DNA of 33,584 nucleotides from Deltaproteobacteria bacterium (lineage in GTDB: Bacteria; Desulfobacterota; Desulfobacteria; Desulfobacterales; B30-G6): assembly GCA_003647375.1 (NCBI GenBank), contig QMMS01000011.1, forward strand, positions 1 through 33,584, written 5' to 3'. Shown here one piece after another: positions 1 to 7,537 of this stretch. The translations under genes and the position numbers were made by a program. A model generated the notes under the pieces. The model did no database searches. It was not told the origin of the DNA and saw only the letters and a list, made by a program, of their open reading frames with translations. The first letter of the stretch is position 1. Each line of letters opens with the position of its first letter.

Positions 1-51
1 AAGATGAAGAAACAGAAATAATTCGGTATTGGTTTTTTGTTTTCATTCAAC

Positions 52-85
52 ATTGGACGTTCGATGTTCGATGTTGGACGTTCAT
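52..85. repeat. Short degenerate direct repeats in leading intergenic region
   Basis: The words TTGGACGTTC and TTCGATGTTC alternate here, giving an imperfect tandem array with a period of about 7 to 10 bp. It lies in the 280-bp stretch left of the first gene, where I see no convincing gene. A segment near 155-178 (TTAATGACATTGGCTTA) resembles the far end of the long repeat at 4085-4103 and may be a remnant of that family. Confidence 0.5.
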
Positions 86-206
86 CTTTATAAAATCATC
101 ATTTTTTGCAGGTCTAAAGACCTGCGCTACATTACATGGAACCGCATATTACCTAAGTTAATGACATTGGCTTACAGCTTATGGTTTGGCAGTTGAGCCG
201 AACTAT

Positions 207-290
207 TGCCTCCCCTTGAACCCTCGAACCCTTGGCCCCTCGTTCCCTTCAACCCTCCAAACCTCAAACCCTCCGACCCTTCAGTTAGGC
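207..290. repeat. Pyrimidine-rich 7-9 bp degenerate tandem repeat
   Basis: Words of the type CCCTTGAACCCT and CCCTCGAACCC recur about every 7 to 9 bp, producing a strongly strand-biased low-complexity tract. The same word family occurs at 12705-12747 between hmcB and hmcA. The tract reaches the stop codon of the minus-strand J-domain gene, so it would lie in the 3' end of that transcript. Long open frames through it are composition artefacts. Confidence 0.5.
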
Positions 291-1015
291 ACCGGCTGTA
301 CCCACCTGTTTTTATTCCCGTCATAAAACCATTTGTCCGGAAAGCCACTGCGCTTCAGAAAACTCGGTTCCTCGGCCCACGCCATCAAGTCCTCGTATGC
401 CTGATAAACCTTACGGAAAGCGTCCTTTCCACCACCCATATCGGGGTGAACGATTCTGGCCTGACGCCGGTAAGCCGACTTGATAACCTGCTTGAGTTTC
501 TTTGAATGGAGAACCTCTCTATCGAGTTTCAGATACACCAGAGACTTTCCGCTTCCCTTGACGGCAGGAATCTTCACCACCACCGGCTGGATCGATTCGG
601 CCGATGAATCCTCCAGGGCCGCCTGATTCAGCACATGTCGTGATGCAAGATACCCCCGATTGGTCCGTTTCATCTCCCCCCACCATGCATTCCCCAAAAT
701 ATTGCATAACTCCGAAAAATCCTCCGCTGGTTTCCTGTTCCGGGACCTCGTAAAAAGAAAACTGTATATCTTTATTGAACCGAGTGGGAGTACATCCATG
801 ATCAGCAACTCCTCCGTAAAGTAAAACGTTGCATATCGTGTATTGAGGGCTTTCAAGAGACCGGTTCGGACGTTCAGCTGGTGTCGCAGTTTTTTCCGAC
901 ACGCCACGGAGCAGTATTTTCGGGTACCCATGTTTTCAGTGGAACCACACGACAGGCATTTTTTCAAATCAACACCAGGGAGCTTATTACACTGTGTTTG
1001 TAAAGGGTTATACAT
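281..1015 (-). CDS. J-domain protein with N-terminal zinc finger
   Basis: A 244-residue protein with a treble-clef-like cysteine set near the N-terminus (C20, C23, C35, C39) and a C-terminal J domain (about 158-214) carrying the diagnostic HPD motif at 190-192, followed by the helix FRKVYQAYEDLMAW. J domains stimulate Hsp70 (DnaK) ATPase and bring clients to it. The lack of the G/F-rich and DnaJ zinc domains argues against general DnaJ and for a specialised co-chaperone. The middle (50-150) is not recognised; it contains GYLASRHVLNQAALE, which could be a small helical DNA- or protein-binding element. The ATG at 1015 is the first after an in-frame stop. The gene appears monocistronic; client and role are unknown. 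Confidence 0.75.
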   Translation of the reverse strand: MYNPLQTQCNKLPGVDLKKCLSCGSTENMGTRKYCSVACRKKLRHQLNVRTGLLKALNTRYATFYFTEELLIMDVLPLGSIKIYSFLFTRSRNRKPAEDFSELCNILGNAWWGEMKRTNRGYLASRHVLNQAALEDSSAESIQPVVVKIPAVKGSGKSLVYLKLDREVLHSKKLKQVIKSAYRRQARIVHPDMGGGKDAFRKVYQAYEDLMAWAEEPSFLKRSGFPDKWFYDGNKNRWVQPVPN

Positions 1016-1185
1016 ATACTCTTTATCCCATTTGATACGTCGTCGTTATTAGGCTTAGCGAGTTTTTCACCGTGCACAACTGCGAGAAGCTTCATTTTAA
1101 AAAAATAAATTGAAAAATGATACTATTTTATTTATATTCCTATTGAATTGTATGAATCGATCCAATATCCTGGGAGAATCCTCAT

Positions 1186-1671
1186 ATGAAAATTATTGAA
1201 ACAAATGCGTTTCATACCTTCTATGCAAATGCCAACGATACTGTGAAAATCACATGTCCGGAATGCAACACTTCAAAAAGCTTCAATGCGAATGAATACA
1301 AAACATCCAACCGGGGCATCAAGGCAAGATGTGCCTGCGGCAATGTATTTCGCTGCATCATCGAATTCAGGAAATTTTATCGTAAAACCGTCGATTTTGC
1401 CGGCGAATATCGCAATGAAAAGACAGGCGATGCCGGCAGGATGGCAGTCGAAAGCATTTCGCTCAGCGGTATTGATTTTGTCAATTTAACCTCCGGAAAT
1501 CTTATCATGCAGAACGATACTCTGGAAGTCTCCTTTTATCTGGACGACAATAATAAAACGTTTATCCAACGGAAAGCAAAAGTAACCGCTTCGGATAAAA
1601 ATACGATCAATGCGATATTTATCAATTTTCAACTCTACGACAAAGATCTGGGTTTCTACCTGATGCCCTGA
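1186..1671 (+). CDS. Zinc-ribbon plus PilZ-like domain protein
   Basis: A 161-residue protein. Residues about 22-53 form a small zinc ribbon with CPEC and CAC cysteine pairs. Residues about 60-160 resemble a PilZ domain: an RKFYRK basic segment, then GRMAVESISLSGIDF (compare the RxxxR and [D/N]xSxxG c-di-GMP signatures), followed by beta strands. PilZ domains usually sense cyclic di-GMP and act on motility, pili or polysaccharide export. The S-x-S-x-x-G part fits well; the arginine motif is only approximate, so nucleotide binding is uncertain. The start has a GGGAG-type ribosome site about 12 bases upstream. A PilT-like ATPase gene follows on the same strand, which supports a pilus or surface-behaviour link. 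Confidence 0.65.
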   Translation: MKIIETNAFHTFYANANDTVKITCPECNTSKSFNANEYKTSNRGIKARCACGNVFRCIIEFRKFYRKTVDFAGEYRNEKTGDAGRMAVESISLSGIDFVNLTSGNLIMQNDTLEVSFYLDDNNKTFIQRKAKVTASDKNTINAIFINFQLYDKDLGFYLMP

Positions 1672-1738
1672 TCCGGGGATTCCATCAAAAGCGGTGCTAT
1701 TTCCTTGACGGCATCCCATGGTTCCATGTAACCCGGAC

Positions 1739-1876
1739 GTAACTATTCAGCCACAGATTCACACAGATGAACGCAGCTATGTTTAAAAACAAAGAAATTA
1801 CAGATATTATACTTATATGATAATAAAAGAAAAAATATCAGTGATGATCAGCGTAGATCGGCGGCTGAATAGTTAC
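1739..1876. repeat. MITE-like element with 14-bp perfect terminal inverted repeats
   Basis: GTAACTATTCAGCC at 1739-1752 is repeated in perfect inverted form at 1863-1876, enclosing an AT-rich 110-bp interior without coding capacity. The interior contains ACAGATTCACACAGATGAACGCAG and a second-half counterpart (ATCAGTGATGATCAGCGTAGATC) typical of a widespread bacterial intergenic repeat. ACCCG occurs close to both outer ends (1731-1735 and 1877-1881) and could be a degraded target duplication. It fills most of the gap between the PilZ-like gene and the next gene. Confidence 0.65.
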
Positions 1877-1922
1877 ACCCGTGAAAACCAATATTTTGTG
1901 ATAGATAGGAGACCTTGACAAT

Positions 1923-2231
1923 ATGGTACAAACCCTCAAAAAATACCTTCTGTATGCAATCATTGCTGGTTTTTGCTACATGCTGTTAGCGTATCATTTT
2001 ATTTATACAGGCGGCGAAGATGTCAACATCATGAACTCAGTCAGAACCCTCAAAAAAGAAAAGCTCAACCTCCGATACACCTTCTTCAGCGTTCAAAAAA
2101 AGAAACCGGACACCATCATGAAAATCGATGTGCTACGAGACGCCGGGATCGGTGACATCCTTGTGGAATTCGACATTATCACTGAAGACGAAAATATCGC
2201 CCTTGAAAATAAGTACGCATACGAAGAATAG
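1923..2231 (+). CDS. Small single-pass membrane protein, unknown function
   Basis: A 102-residue protein with one N-terminal hydrophobic helix (about 9-28, YLLYAIIAGFCYMLLAYHFIY) and a charged soluble remainder rich in Lys and Glu. An AGGAGACC-type ribosome site lies about 9 bases before the ATG. It ends 16 bp before the PilT-type ATPase start on the same strand, so the two are probably cotranscribed. The topology (short cytoplasmic tail, one helix, about 70-residue domain) resembles minor pilus or secretion accessory proteins, but I recognise no family and make no functional claim. Confidence 0.6.
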   Translation: MVQTLKKYLLYAIIAGFCYMLLAYHFIYTGGEDVNIMNSVRTLKKEKLNLRYTFFSVQKKKPDTIMKIDVLRDAGIGDILVEFDIITEDENIALENKYAYEE

Positions 2232-2247
2232 AATCGAGGTATCCACT

Positions 2248-3840
2248 ATGGCAAAAAATATCGACCGGAAGACAGCAAAGCCTACATGCAGACAGCGCAT
2301 AGGGGACTCATTCGTCGAGAGCAAGCTCATCACCAAGGAGCAGCTGCGGCAGGCACTTACAAAACAAATCCAGACAGGTGGACAACTGGGTTCCATTCTG
2401 CTAGAGCTGGGGTATATCGTTATCGATGACTTGTTGGCTTTTTTAAGTCGTCAGAGTTGTGTTCAGACCGTCAACCTGTTTAAAATCGACATCGAAAAAT
2501 CCGTGCTTGATCTGATACCACGGGAAAAAATATTCAACGCGAAGATACTACCCGTATTTGCAGACAAAACCTCGCTCACCCTGGCCATGGTCAACCCCAA
2601 CGATTTTGAAATCATCAGCGAACTCGGATTCTCTCTGGGAAAAAAAATCAAACCCGTAATGATTCCTTCTTTTATGATGGAAGCGGCCAGAAAAATCCTG
2701 TTGACGGATGCCTCGAGTGGTTTGCGGGGGGAATCGATCCGGAAAATGGTTGAAAACTCCTGGGAAAAAATGAGCAAGGCGCCGCCCTTTATTTCATTGT
2801 TGCAATACCTGGTAAAATCTGATGCCAGCGATATGCTCCTGACGCCGGGTGCCCCTCCCTGTATCAAAATCAGCAATGAGGTAAGGCGACTGAATATGGC
2901 ACCGCTCACACCGGATGACTGCGAAAAATATGCCAGGGAGTTTTTGTCCGGTGAGGATTGGGAGCGCTTTCTCGGTAGCAATGACATAGGCTTTGCCATC
3001 ACCTATCCGAGCATCGGCCGTTTCAGGGCGAATGTTTTCAGACAGAGGAGTTCCATCGCCATTGCCATTCGAAACCTCCCGGAAACAATTCCTTCATTTT
3101 CACAACTCAACCTTCCTAATTGGCTGAGAGATTTTTGCCTCAAACCCCAGGGATTGATTCTGATTGCCGGACCTGCCGGACATGGCAAGTCAACAACCCT
3201 CTGCGCCTTGGTGGACATCATCAATACCAACCGGCGATGCAACATTGTGACCCTTGAAGACCCGGTCGAATATCTTCACCAGCATAAGATGAGTAATATC
3301 AACCAGCGCCAGGTCGGCAGAGACACCCAATCCTTCAGTGAAGGCCTGCGAAATGTGTTTCGTCAGGCACCGGACGTAATTGTTATCGGTGAAATGCGCG
3401 ACAAGGAAAGCTACGAAATCGCCATAAAAGCTGCCTCCACCGGCCATCTGGTACTGAGCACGATCCACGCCAACAGCTCCACTTCCGTCATCGAAACCGT
3501 GATTAATTCCTTCGAACCCCACGAGCAGAATCTTGTGCGCCAGATGTTGGCCGACTGCCTCCTGCTCTGTCTGGCCCAGCGCCTGATACCCGCCAGGAAA
3601 GGTGACCGCCGGGTGCTGGCCCTGGAAAAACTGGTCAACACTCACCGTATCAAAAAGCGTATCCGGAAAGAAGAGACCCACCATATCCGTTCACAAATGC
3701 AAGCCGGAACCGAAGATTTTGTGTCTCTGGATGTGTCTCTGGCGAACCTTTATAAGAAAAATGCCATCCGGCTTGAAGACGGTGCCTTATATGCCGAGGA
3801 TGAGCTCTTTTTCCGGGAAATAGTTTCCGGAAAACCATGA
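2248..3840 (+). CDS. PilT/GspE-type secretion ATPase with MshEN-like N-terminal domain
   Basis: A 530-residue ATPase. The N-terminal third (GDSFVESKLITKEQLRQALTKQ and LGSILLELGYI) is a MshEN/GspE_N-type module, which in MshE binds c-di-GMP. The C-terminal half is a PilT-like motor: Walker A GPAGHGKST near 308, Asp box TLEDPVEYLH, Walker B VIVIGEMRD, His box STGHLVLSTIHA. GEMRD and the absence of the GspE/PilB tetracysteine zinc motif point to a retraction-type (PilT/PilU) motor rather than an assembly ATPase. I use the ATG at 2248, 8 bases after GAGGT, instead of an in-frame ATG at 2128 inside the upstream gene. No other pilus genes are nearby. A MshEN module on a PilT-like core is an unusual combination, which fits with the PilZ-like gene close by. 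Confidence 0.85.
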   Translation: MAKNIDRKTAKPTCRQRIGDSFVESKLITKEQLRQALTKQIQTGGQLGSILLELGYIVIDDLLAFLSRQSCVQTVNLFKIDIEKSVLDLIPREKIFNAKILPVFADKTSLTLAMVNPNDFEIISELGFSLGKKIKPVMIPSFMMEAARKILLTDASSGLRGESIRKMVENSWEKMSKAPPFISLLQYLVKSDASDMLLTPGAPPCIKISNEVRRLNMAPLTPDDCEKYAREFLSGEDWERFLGSNDIGFAITYPSIGRFRANVFRQRSSIAIAIRNLPETIPSFSQLNLPNWLRDFCLKPQGLILIAGPAGHGKSTTLCALVDIINTNRRCNIVTLEDPVEYLHQHKMSNINQRQVGRDTQSFSEGLRNVFRQAPDVIVIGEMRDKESYEIAIKAASTGHLVLSTIHANSSTSVIETVINSFEPHEQNLVRQMLADCLLLCLAQRLIPARKGDRRVLALEKLVNTHRIKKRIRKEETHHIRSQMQAGTEDFVSLDVSLANLYKKNAIRLEDGALYAEDELFFREIVSGKP

Positions 3841-4107
3841 GTAGATACCCGGGTCCAAAGGGCCCGGCACTGATTTAATCCTGTAAGGGATTAATTTTAT
3901 GCACATTCAACTTATGATAAATTCTAAATCCGAATATCGAAATACGAAACAAATCCAAATATCGAATGCTCAAATGATTCAAACATAGTGTTTGAACTTG
4001 CATCGCCAAGGTCTTGTTTTGATCATTCGAATTTTGATCATTAGGTATTGTTTAGGATTTCGAGTTTTGTGCTTCGGATTTAAGGAACTAACGACATCGG
4101 CATAGCC
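3841..4107 (+). repeat. Dispersed palindromic repeat, copy 1 (forward)
   Basis: This copy starts directly after the ATPase stop codon. Order: hairpin CCGGGTCC-AAA-GGGCCCGG (about 3849-3867), second hairpin TTAATCC...GGGATTAA, then a long imperfect palindrome opened by TAAATCCGAATATCGAAA and closed by TTTTGTGCTTCGGATTTAA, ending GACATCGGCATAGCC. A further hairpin of the type ACCTGGCCC-AAA-GGACCAGGT follows at 4119-4141. It shares near-identity along its length with the reverse copy at 10016-10275. The first hairpin could help end transcription of the ATPase gene. It fills the convergent gap before the rrf2-type gene. Confidence 0.85.
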
Positions 4108-4190
4108 AAACATCTCTGACCTGGCCCAAAGGACCAGGTTTTAAATGATAGAATAAAATATTCCTCGTCAAGTTTCATGAAATGTTCGGG

Positions 4191-4619
4191 CTATATCTGC
4201 TTGAGTTCGATGGTGGTCAGGCTTTCGATGGTAATTTCATCCAGCCGTTTGAACATGGCCTCGCTGGCCTCGATCCACACCCAGCGGGAAAGGCAGTCTC
4301 CGGCCCTGTTGCACACCCCGCATAGTTTATCCTCCGTCTCCGCACAGTCGGTGATGGCGGTTGTCTTTTCCAGCGTTCGGACAATATCCCCCACCGTAAT
4401 GTCACGTGGCTTCTTTTTCAGCATGTGACCGCCATAGGGTCCCCTCTGACTCTTGATCAGCCCTGCTTCTTTCAGTTTTCGAATCAGATGTTCAAGGTAT
4501 TTCAGAGAGATATTCTGACGTTTGGATACATCACCCAGAGGAACGGGCCCCTTCTGCGCATTGACCGCTAGATCGAGAATGAGTCGTGTTCCATATCTAC
4601 TTTTTGTTGTCAGCCTCAT
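4191..4619 (-). CDS. rrf2: Rrf2-family transcriptional regulator with Fe-S cysteines
   Basis: A 142-residue protein typical of Rrf2/IscR/NsrR regulators: winged helix at the N-terminus (MRLTTKSRYGTRLILDLA, then ISLKYLEHLIRKLKEAGLI and RGPYGG), followed by a cysteine-rich loop with C92, C100, C103 and C109 that should hold a [2Fe-2S] or [4Fe-4S] cluster. Rrf2 was named from the D. vulgaris hmc operon, where it closes hmcABCDEF-rrf1-rrf2 and represses hmc; the gene is in the same place here. Its start overlaps the histidine kinase end by 23 bp, so translation is probably coupled. Candidate operators lie before hmcA at 14470-14510. Cluster type and signal (redox, O2, NO or sulfur) cannot be read from the sequence. 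Confidence 0.92.
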   Translation of the reverse strand: MRLTTKSRYGTRLILDLAVNAQKGPVPLGDVSKRQNISLKYLEHLIRKLKEAGLIKSQRGPYGGHMLKKKPRDITVGDIVRTLEKTTAITDCAETEDKLCGVCNRAGDCLSRWVWIEASEAMFKRLDEITIESLTTIELKQI

Positions 4620-6126
4620 TTTTTTCTATTTCCAGCCCCTTTCCGGGGATATCGATCATTTTCGACTGATCCGGTTTGAATTTGGGCAGGCAGATCTGGA
4701 ACCGGGAACCCTTTTTGGGTTCAGATTCTACGTTGATGCTGCCGTCGTGCCAACGGATAACACGGTTGGCGATAAACAATCCCAGTCCCGTTCCCTGGGA
4801 GCCTTTTGATGTAAAAAAGAGGGTAAACATCTTTTCCCTGGTTTCCTGATCCATCCCCATACCATTGTCCTGGATGATAAAACATATGCGGTCTTCGGCT
4901 ATTTCAAAGGCATCGAATTTAACGATGTGATCCTCCTTGCTGCGATCATATGTGCAGGCATCGATGGCATTTTCCACAAAATTGACCAGGGCAGCCTGCA
5001 GCCAGGTGGGATCTACATCAACAAAACCCATAGAAGGTGATATGTTCGCCTCCAGTCGCACACCGTTTTTGGCCGCTATGGCCATGGCATCTCCCACTAC
5101 TTTGTCGGCCATTTCAGCAATGTCAATGGATTGGTAGCGCAGTTCCCTTGACTTGGCATAATAGAGAATCTCCAGCACCATCTTGCGGATTCTTCCCGTT
5201 ATCTGCTTGACCTGGCCAAAGGCCCGGTCTGTGCGTTCTTTATCCCTTTTTTCCAGACCTGTTTCAAGCTGGTAGATACCCCCGTCCAGGGCCGTCAGCA
5301 TCCCCTTGACACCGTGGGACATGGATCCGATCATGAGTCCCAGAGACGTCAAATGATCCTGGAGCTGCCGGATCTGAGTGATGTTGGTGGACATTTCCAT
5401 GACCTGGGTTATCTCTCCGTCACCATTACGTATGGGTGCGGTCCAGGTGATAACGTTGTATTGGTCACCCGACTTCGATGTGAGAACCTCTTCGGTGGTG
5501 TGGGGACGTTCATCCTCAAAGGTGTCCGCCACGGGGCATTCCTGACAAGGCGACCCCCTGTGTTTGTATACTGCGTAGCAGTGGGAGCCAATTTCATCAC
5601 CAAAATCCTTTTTGAACATCTTGTTTGTCGCAGTGAGGCGGAACTGCTTGTCCTGTACGGAAATGTAACAGGGGACTTCATCGAATAGCTGTTGAAACAA
5701 GTTCTGGGTATGGCGAAAAGTTTTCAGTTTTTTCTCATTAGCCTTGAGCCGGCTATTCAATGAGATCCAGGATTTGGCCTGATACAACGCCATATCCAGA
5801 GCAGTGCTCTTTACCGGCTTCATCAGGTAATGCACCGCGTCATGCTTCAGTTCCGCCATGGCATGATCAAATTGATCCGGTGTCACCATAACGATAATCT
5901 GCAGCTTCGGATGCGTCGCTTTGATCCGCTTCAGCAGGAAAATCATCTCCATGTCTGGAAGTCCTGGATCGGCGAGAACAATTTCCGCACTGATATTATC
6001 GAACAGTACTATGGCATCTTCACAGGTGGAAGCCATGTAAGCTTCCATTCGCTTACGCTCCAGATAAATACCCAGTGCCTTGGCGTGGCTGGTGTCTTTG
6101 TCTATGATGAGTATTTCATCGGACAT
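4597..6126 (-). CDS. REC-PAS-histidine kinase associated with hmc
   Basis: A 509-residue soluble hybrid sensor. Residues 1-120 are a receiver domain with phosphoacceptor D53 (LADPGLPD) and K103 (LMKPVK). A short coiled coil leads to a PAS domain (about 140-255) holding C183, C194 and C197 (HCYAVYKHRGSPCQECP), a cysteine pattern often seen in redox-linked PAS kinases. Residues about 262-490 are the kinase core: H box SMSHGVKG with H271, N box NFVENAIDAC, G1 DNGMGMD, G2 GTGLGL. ATG at 6126 is preferred over GTG at 6138 because GAGGAG sits 11 bases upstream of it. The gene lies 32 bp after the Rrf1-like regulator and overlaps rrf2. A kinase in the hmc operon is not part of the D. vulgaris arrangement; it is the natural candidate partner for the response regulator. 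Confidence 0.88.
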   Translation of the reverse strand: MSDEILIIDKDTSHAKALGIYLERKRMEAYMASTCEDAIVLFDNISAEIVLADPGLPDMEMIFLLKRIKATHPKLQIIVMVTPDQFDHAMAELKHDAVHYLMKPVKSTALDMALYQAKSWISLNSRLKANEKKLKTFRHTQNLFQQLFDEVPCYISVQDKQFRLTATNKMFKKDFGDEIGSHCYAVYKHRGSPCQECPVADTFEDERPHTTEEVLTSKSGDQYNVITWTAPIRNGDGEITQVMEMSTNITQIRQLQDHLTSLGLMIGSMSHGVKGMLTALDGGIYQLETGLEKRDKERTDRAFGQVKQITGRIRKMVLEILYYAKSRELRYQSIDIAEMADKVVGDAMAIAAKNGVRLEANISPSMGFVDVDPTWLQAALVNFVENAIDACTYDRSKEDHIVKFDAFEIAEDRICFIIQDNGMGMDQETREKMFTLFFTSKGSQGTGLGLFIANRVIRWHDGSINVESEPKKGSRFQICLPKFKPDQSKMIDIPGKGLEIEKNEADNKK

Positions 6127-6158
6127 GGATAGTTCCACTCCTCATTCGTAAAACGAAT

Positions 6159-6509
6159 TTATTGCAGTGTTTCTTTCACGATTTTCAGGAGCTTCTCGCG
6201 ATCAAAGGGTTTCGACAGGTAAGCCACAGCCTTGCCGATGGCATGATCCCCTCCGGAAAGACCGCTGATAACGATTACAGGAATGTTTTTCAATGATTTT
6301 TCCTGGCACATTTTTCGATAAAAGCGCGGCCCCCACTCCTCCGGCATTTCAAGATCGAGTGTAATCAGATCCGGTATTTCCTTTCCGGCGATTTCCAGGC
6401 CCTCCTTGACATCGCATGCTGAAAAGGTGCTGTAGCCGTTGTCCTCAAACAAGCTGGTTAGGTAGTCAATGATATTGGGATCATCGTCGACAATGAGTAT
6501 CTTTTTCAT
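6159..6509 (-). CDS. rrf1: Single-domain response regulator, Rrf1-like
   Basis: A 116-residue CheY-like receiver with no output domain: acidic pair IVDDDP at 7-11, phosphoacceptor D52 in TLDLEMP, and K100 in YLSKPFD. Rrf1 of D. vulgaris is likewise a receiver-type regulator between hmcF and rrf2, so position supports the name, although one receiver looks much like another. It starts about 88 bp after the stress-protein gene and is followed by the kinase gene. Without a DNA-binding domain it probably acts through protein contacts, for instance with the kinase or Rrf2. A GGGA-type ribosome site precedes the ATG. Confidence 0.85.
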   Translation of the reverse strand: MKKILIVDDDPNIIDYLTSLFEDNGYSTFSACDVKEGLEIAGKEIPDLITLDLEMPEEWGPRFYRKMCQEKSLKNIPVIVISGLSGGDHAIGKAVAYLSKPFDREKLLKIVKETLQ

Positions 6510-6597
6510 TCATCCCTCTCTTCCTGTAAACCATTCCATAATAGAATCGTGTTACGATTATATGATACGCGACGTTGTCGCTATAAAATACACATAC

Positions 6598-7497
6598 TTA
6601 GCGATTGATACTGATAACCGGACATCCGGCCCTGACAATTACCTGCTCGATATTACTCCCCAGTCGGGTATCCTCCCGGGACGCTTTCTGGGTGTGGTGC
6701 GCCATGATGATGAGATCGGCATGCTTTTCCCGTGCATACTTCACAATCTCTACATAGGGGATGCCTTCCCAAACCTCAAAATCGTATTCCGGGACATCTT
6801 TCATTTCGGGTATGTATCGACCCCGTATTCTCCTGAGGGATTCTCGAATATTCGACTCGATTTCATCCTGCGTCATAATTCTTCCCAAATGCATACTGCC
6901 GATATCGAGGGCGTGGAAAATATGAAGTTCACAAGCCAGTGTTTTGACGAGTTGCAGAGCAAACCGGAAAGCAGCATCGGACGCCTTGGAAAAATCGGTA
7001 CCGAAAATCACATTGGACATCCCACCCCAGAAGGAAGCCGCCGGCCGGTTGACCACCAGCAAGGGACAAGGCGCCACTTTGGCCACACGTTGAAGCGTAG
7101 AGCCCACCAGGCTCTTTTTATAGACGGAATCTTCGTCATCGCCGGTGCTGCCGCCCATAACGATCAGGTCAGGGCCTAATTCCCGGGCTGCTCTTAAAAT
7201 CTCCCGATGCGGCAGGCCTATAGCCACTTTGATTTCAAAATTACGGGTCGTTTCAAGCTGTTTTGAATAGTGGACCTTGATCTCCTCCTCGACCCAGGCA
7301 ATGTATTCATCGTCAACAACAACCTCTTCCTTTGTCTTGACGTCCAGCACCACCTGGCTGAAACCACGTGTGGGTACCCCCAGCACATGAAAGATACATA
7401 TCTTTGCATCATAGGACTGGGCCATGTTGAAGGCCACCCGTGCGGCATGGTCACAGGCTTCCGTAGCGGATGTGGCAAATAGTATTTTCTTAAACAT
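6598..7497 (-). CDS. Tandem-domain universal stress protein
   Basis: A 299-residue protein with two UspA domains. Domain 1 (about 1-148) starts MFKKILFATSAT and has the nucleotide-loop pattern VMGGSTG...LVGST...APCPLLVV. Domain 2 (about 158-299) starts NVIFGTDFSKASDAAFRFAL and has IIMAHHT...RLGSNIEQVIVRAGCPVISI, with a weaker G-x2-G-x9-G(S/T) loop, so it may not bind ATP. Tandem UspA proteins respond to energy, redox or envelope stress. GAGGTGACGT precedes the ATG closely. The gene begins 40 bp after hmcF, which places it in the same transcript and links electron-transfer output to stress adaptation. It is not present at this place in the D. vulgaris operon as I know it. Confidence 0.9.
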   Translation of the reverse strand: MFKKILFATSATEACDHAARVAFNMAQSYDAKICIFHVLGVPTRGFSQVVLDVKTKEEVVVDDEYIAWVEEEIKVHYSKQLETTRNFEIKVAIGLPHREILRAARELGPDLIVMGGSTGDDEDSVYKKSLVGSTLQRVAKVAPCPLLVVNRPAASFWGGMSNVIFGTDFSKASDAAFRFALQLVKTLACELHIFHALDIGSMHLGRIMTQDEIESNIRESLRRIRGRYIPEMKDVPEYDFEVWEGIPYVEIVKYAREKHADLIIMAHHTQKASREDTRLGSNIEQVIVRAGCPVISINR

Positions 7498-7537
7498 ACG
7501 TCACCTCATTGGCGGGTTGCCGAGAAAGTCCAACACC

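Noticed and set aside
206..505. 99-codon plus-strand open frame rich in Pro
   Set aside because: It begins in the CCCTTGAACCC repeat tract and continues antisense to the J-domain gene; composition artefact.
3190..3684. 164-codon minus-strand open frame in the ATPase gene
   Set aside because: Antisense to the Walker A/B region of the PilT-like ATPase; only a shadow.
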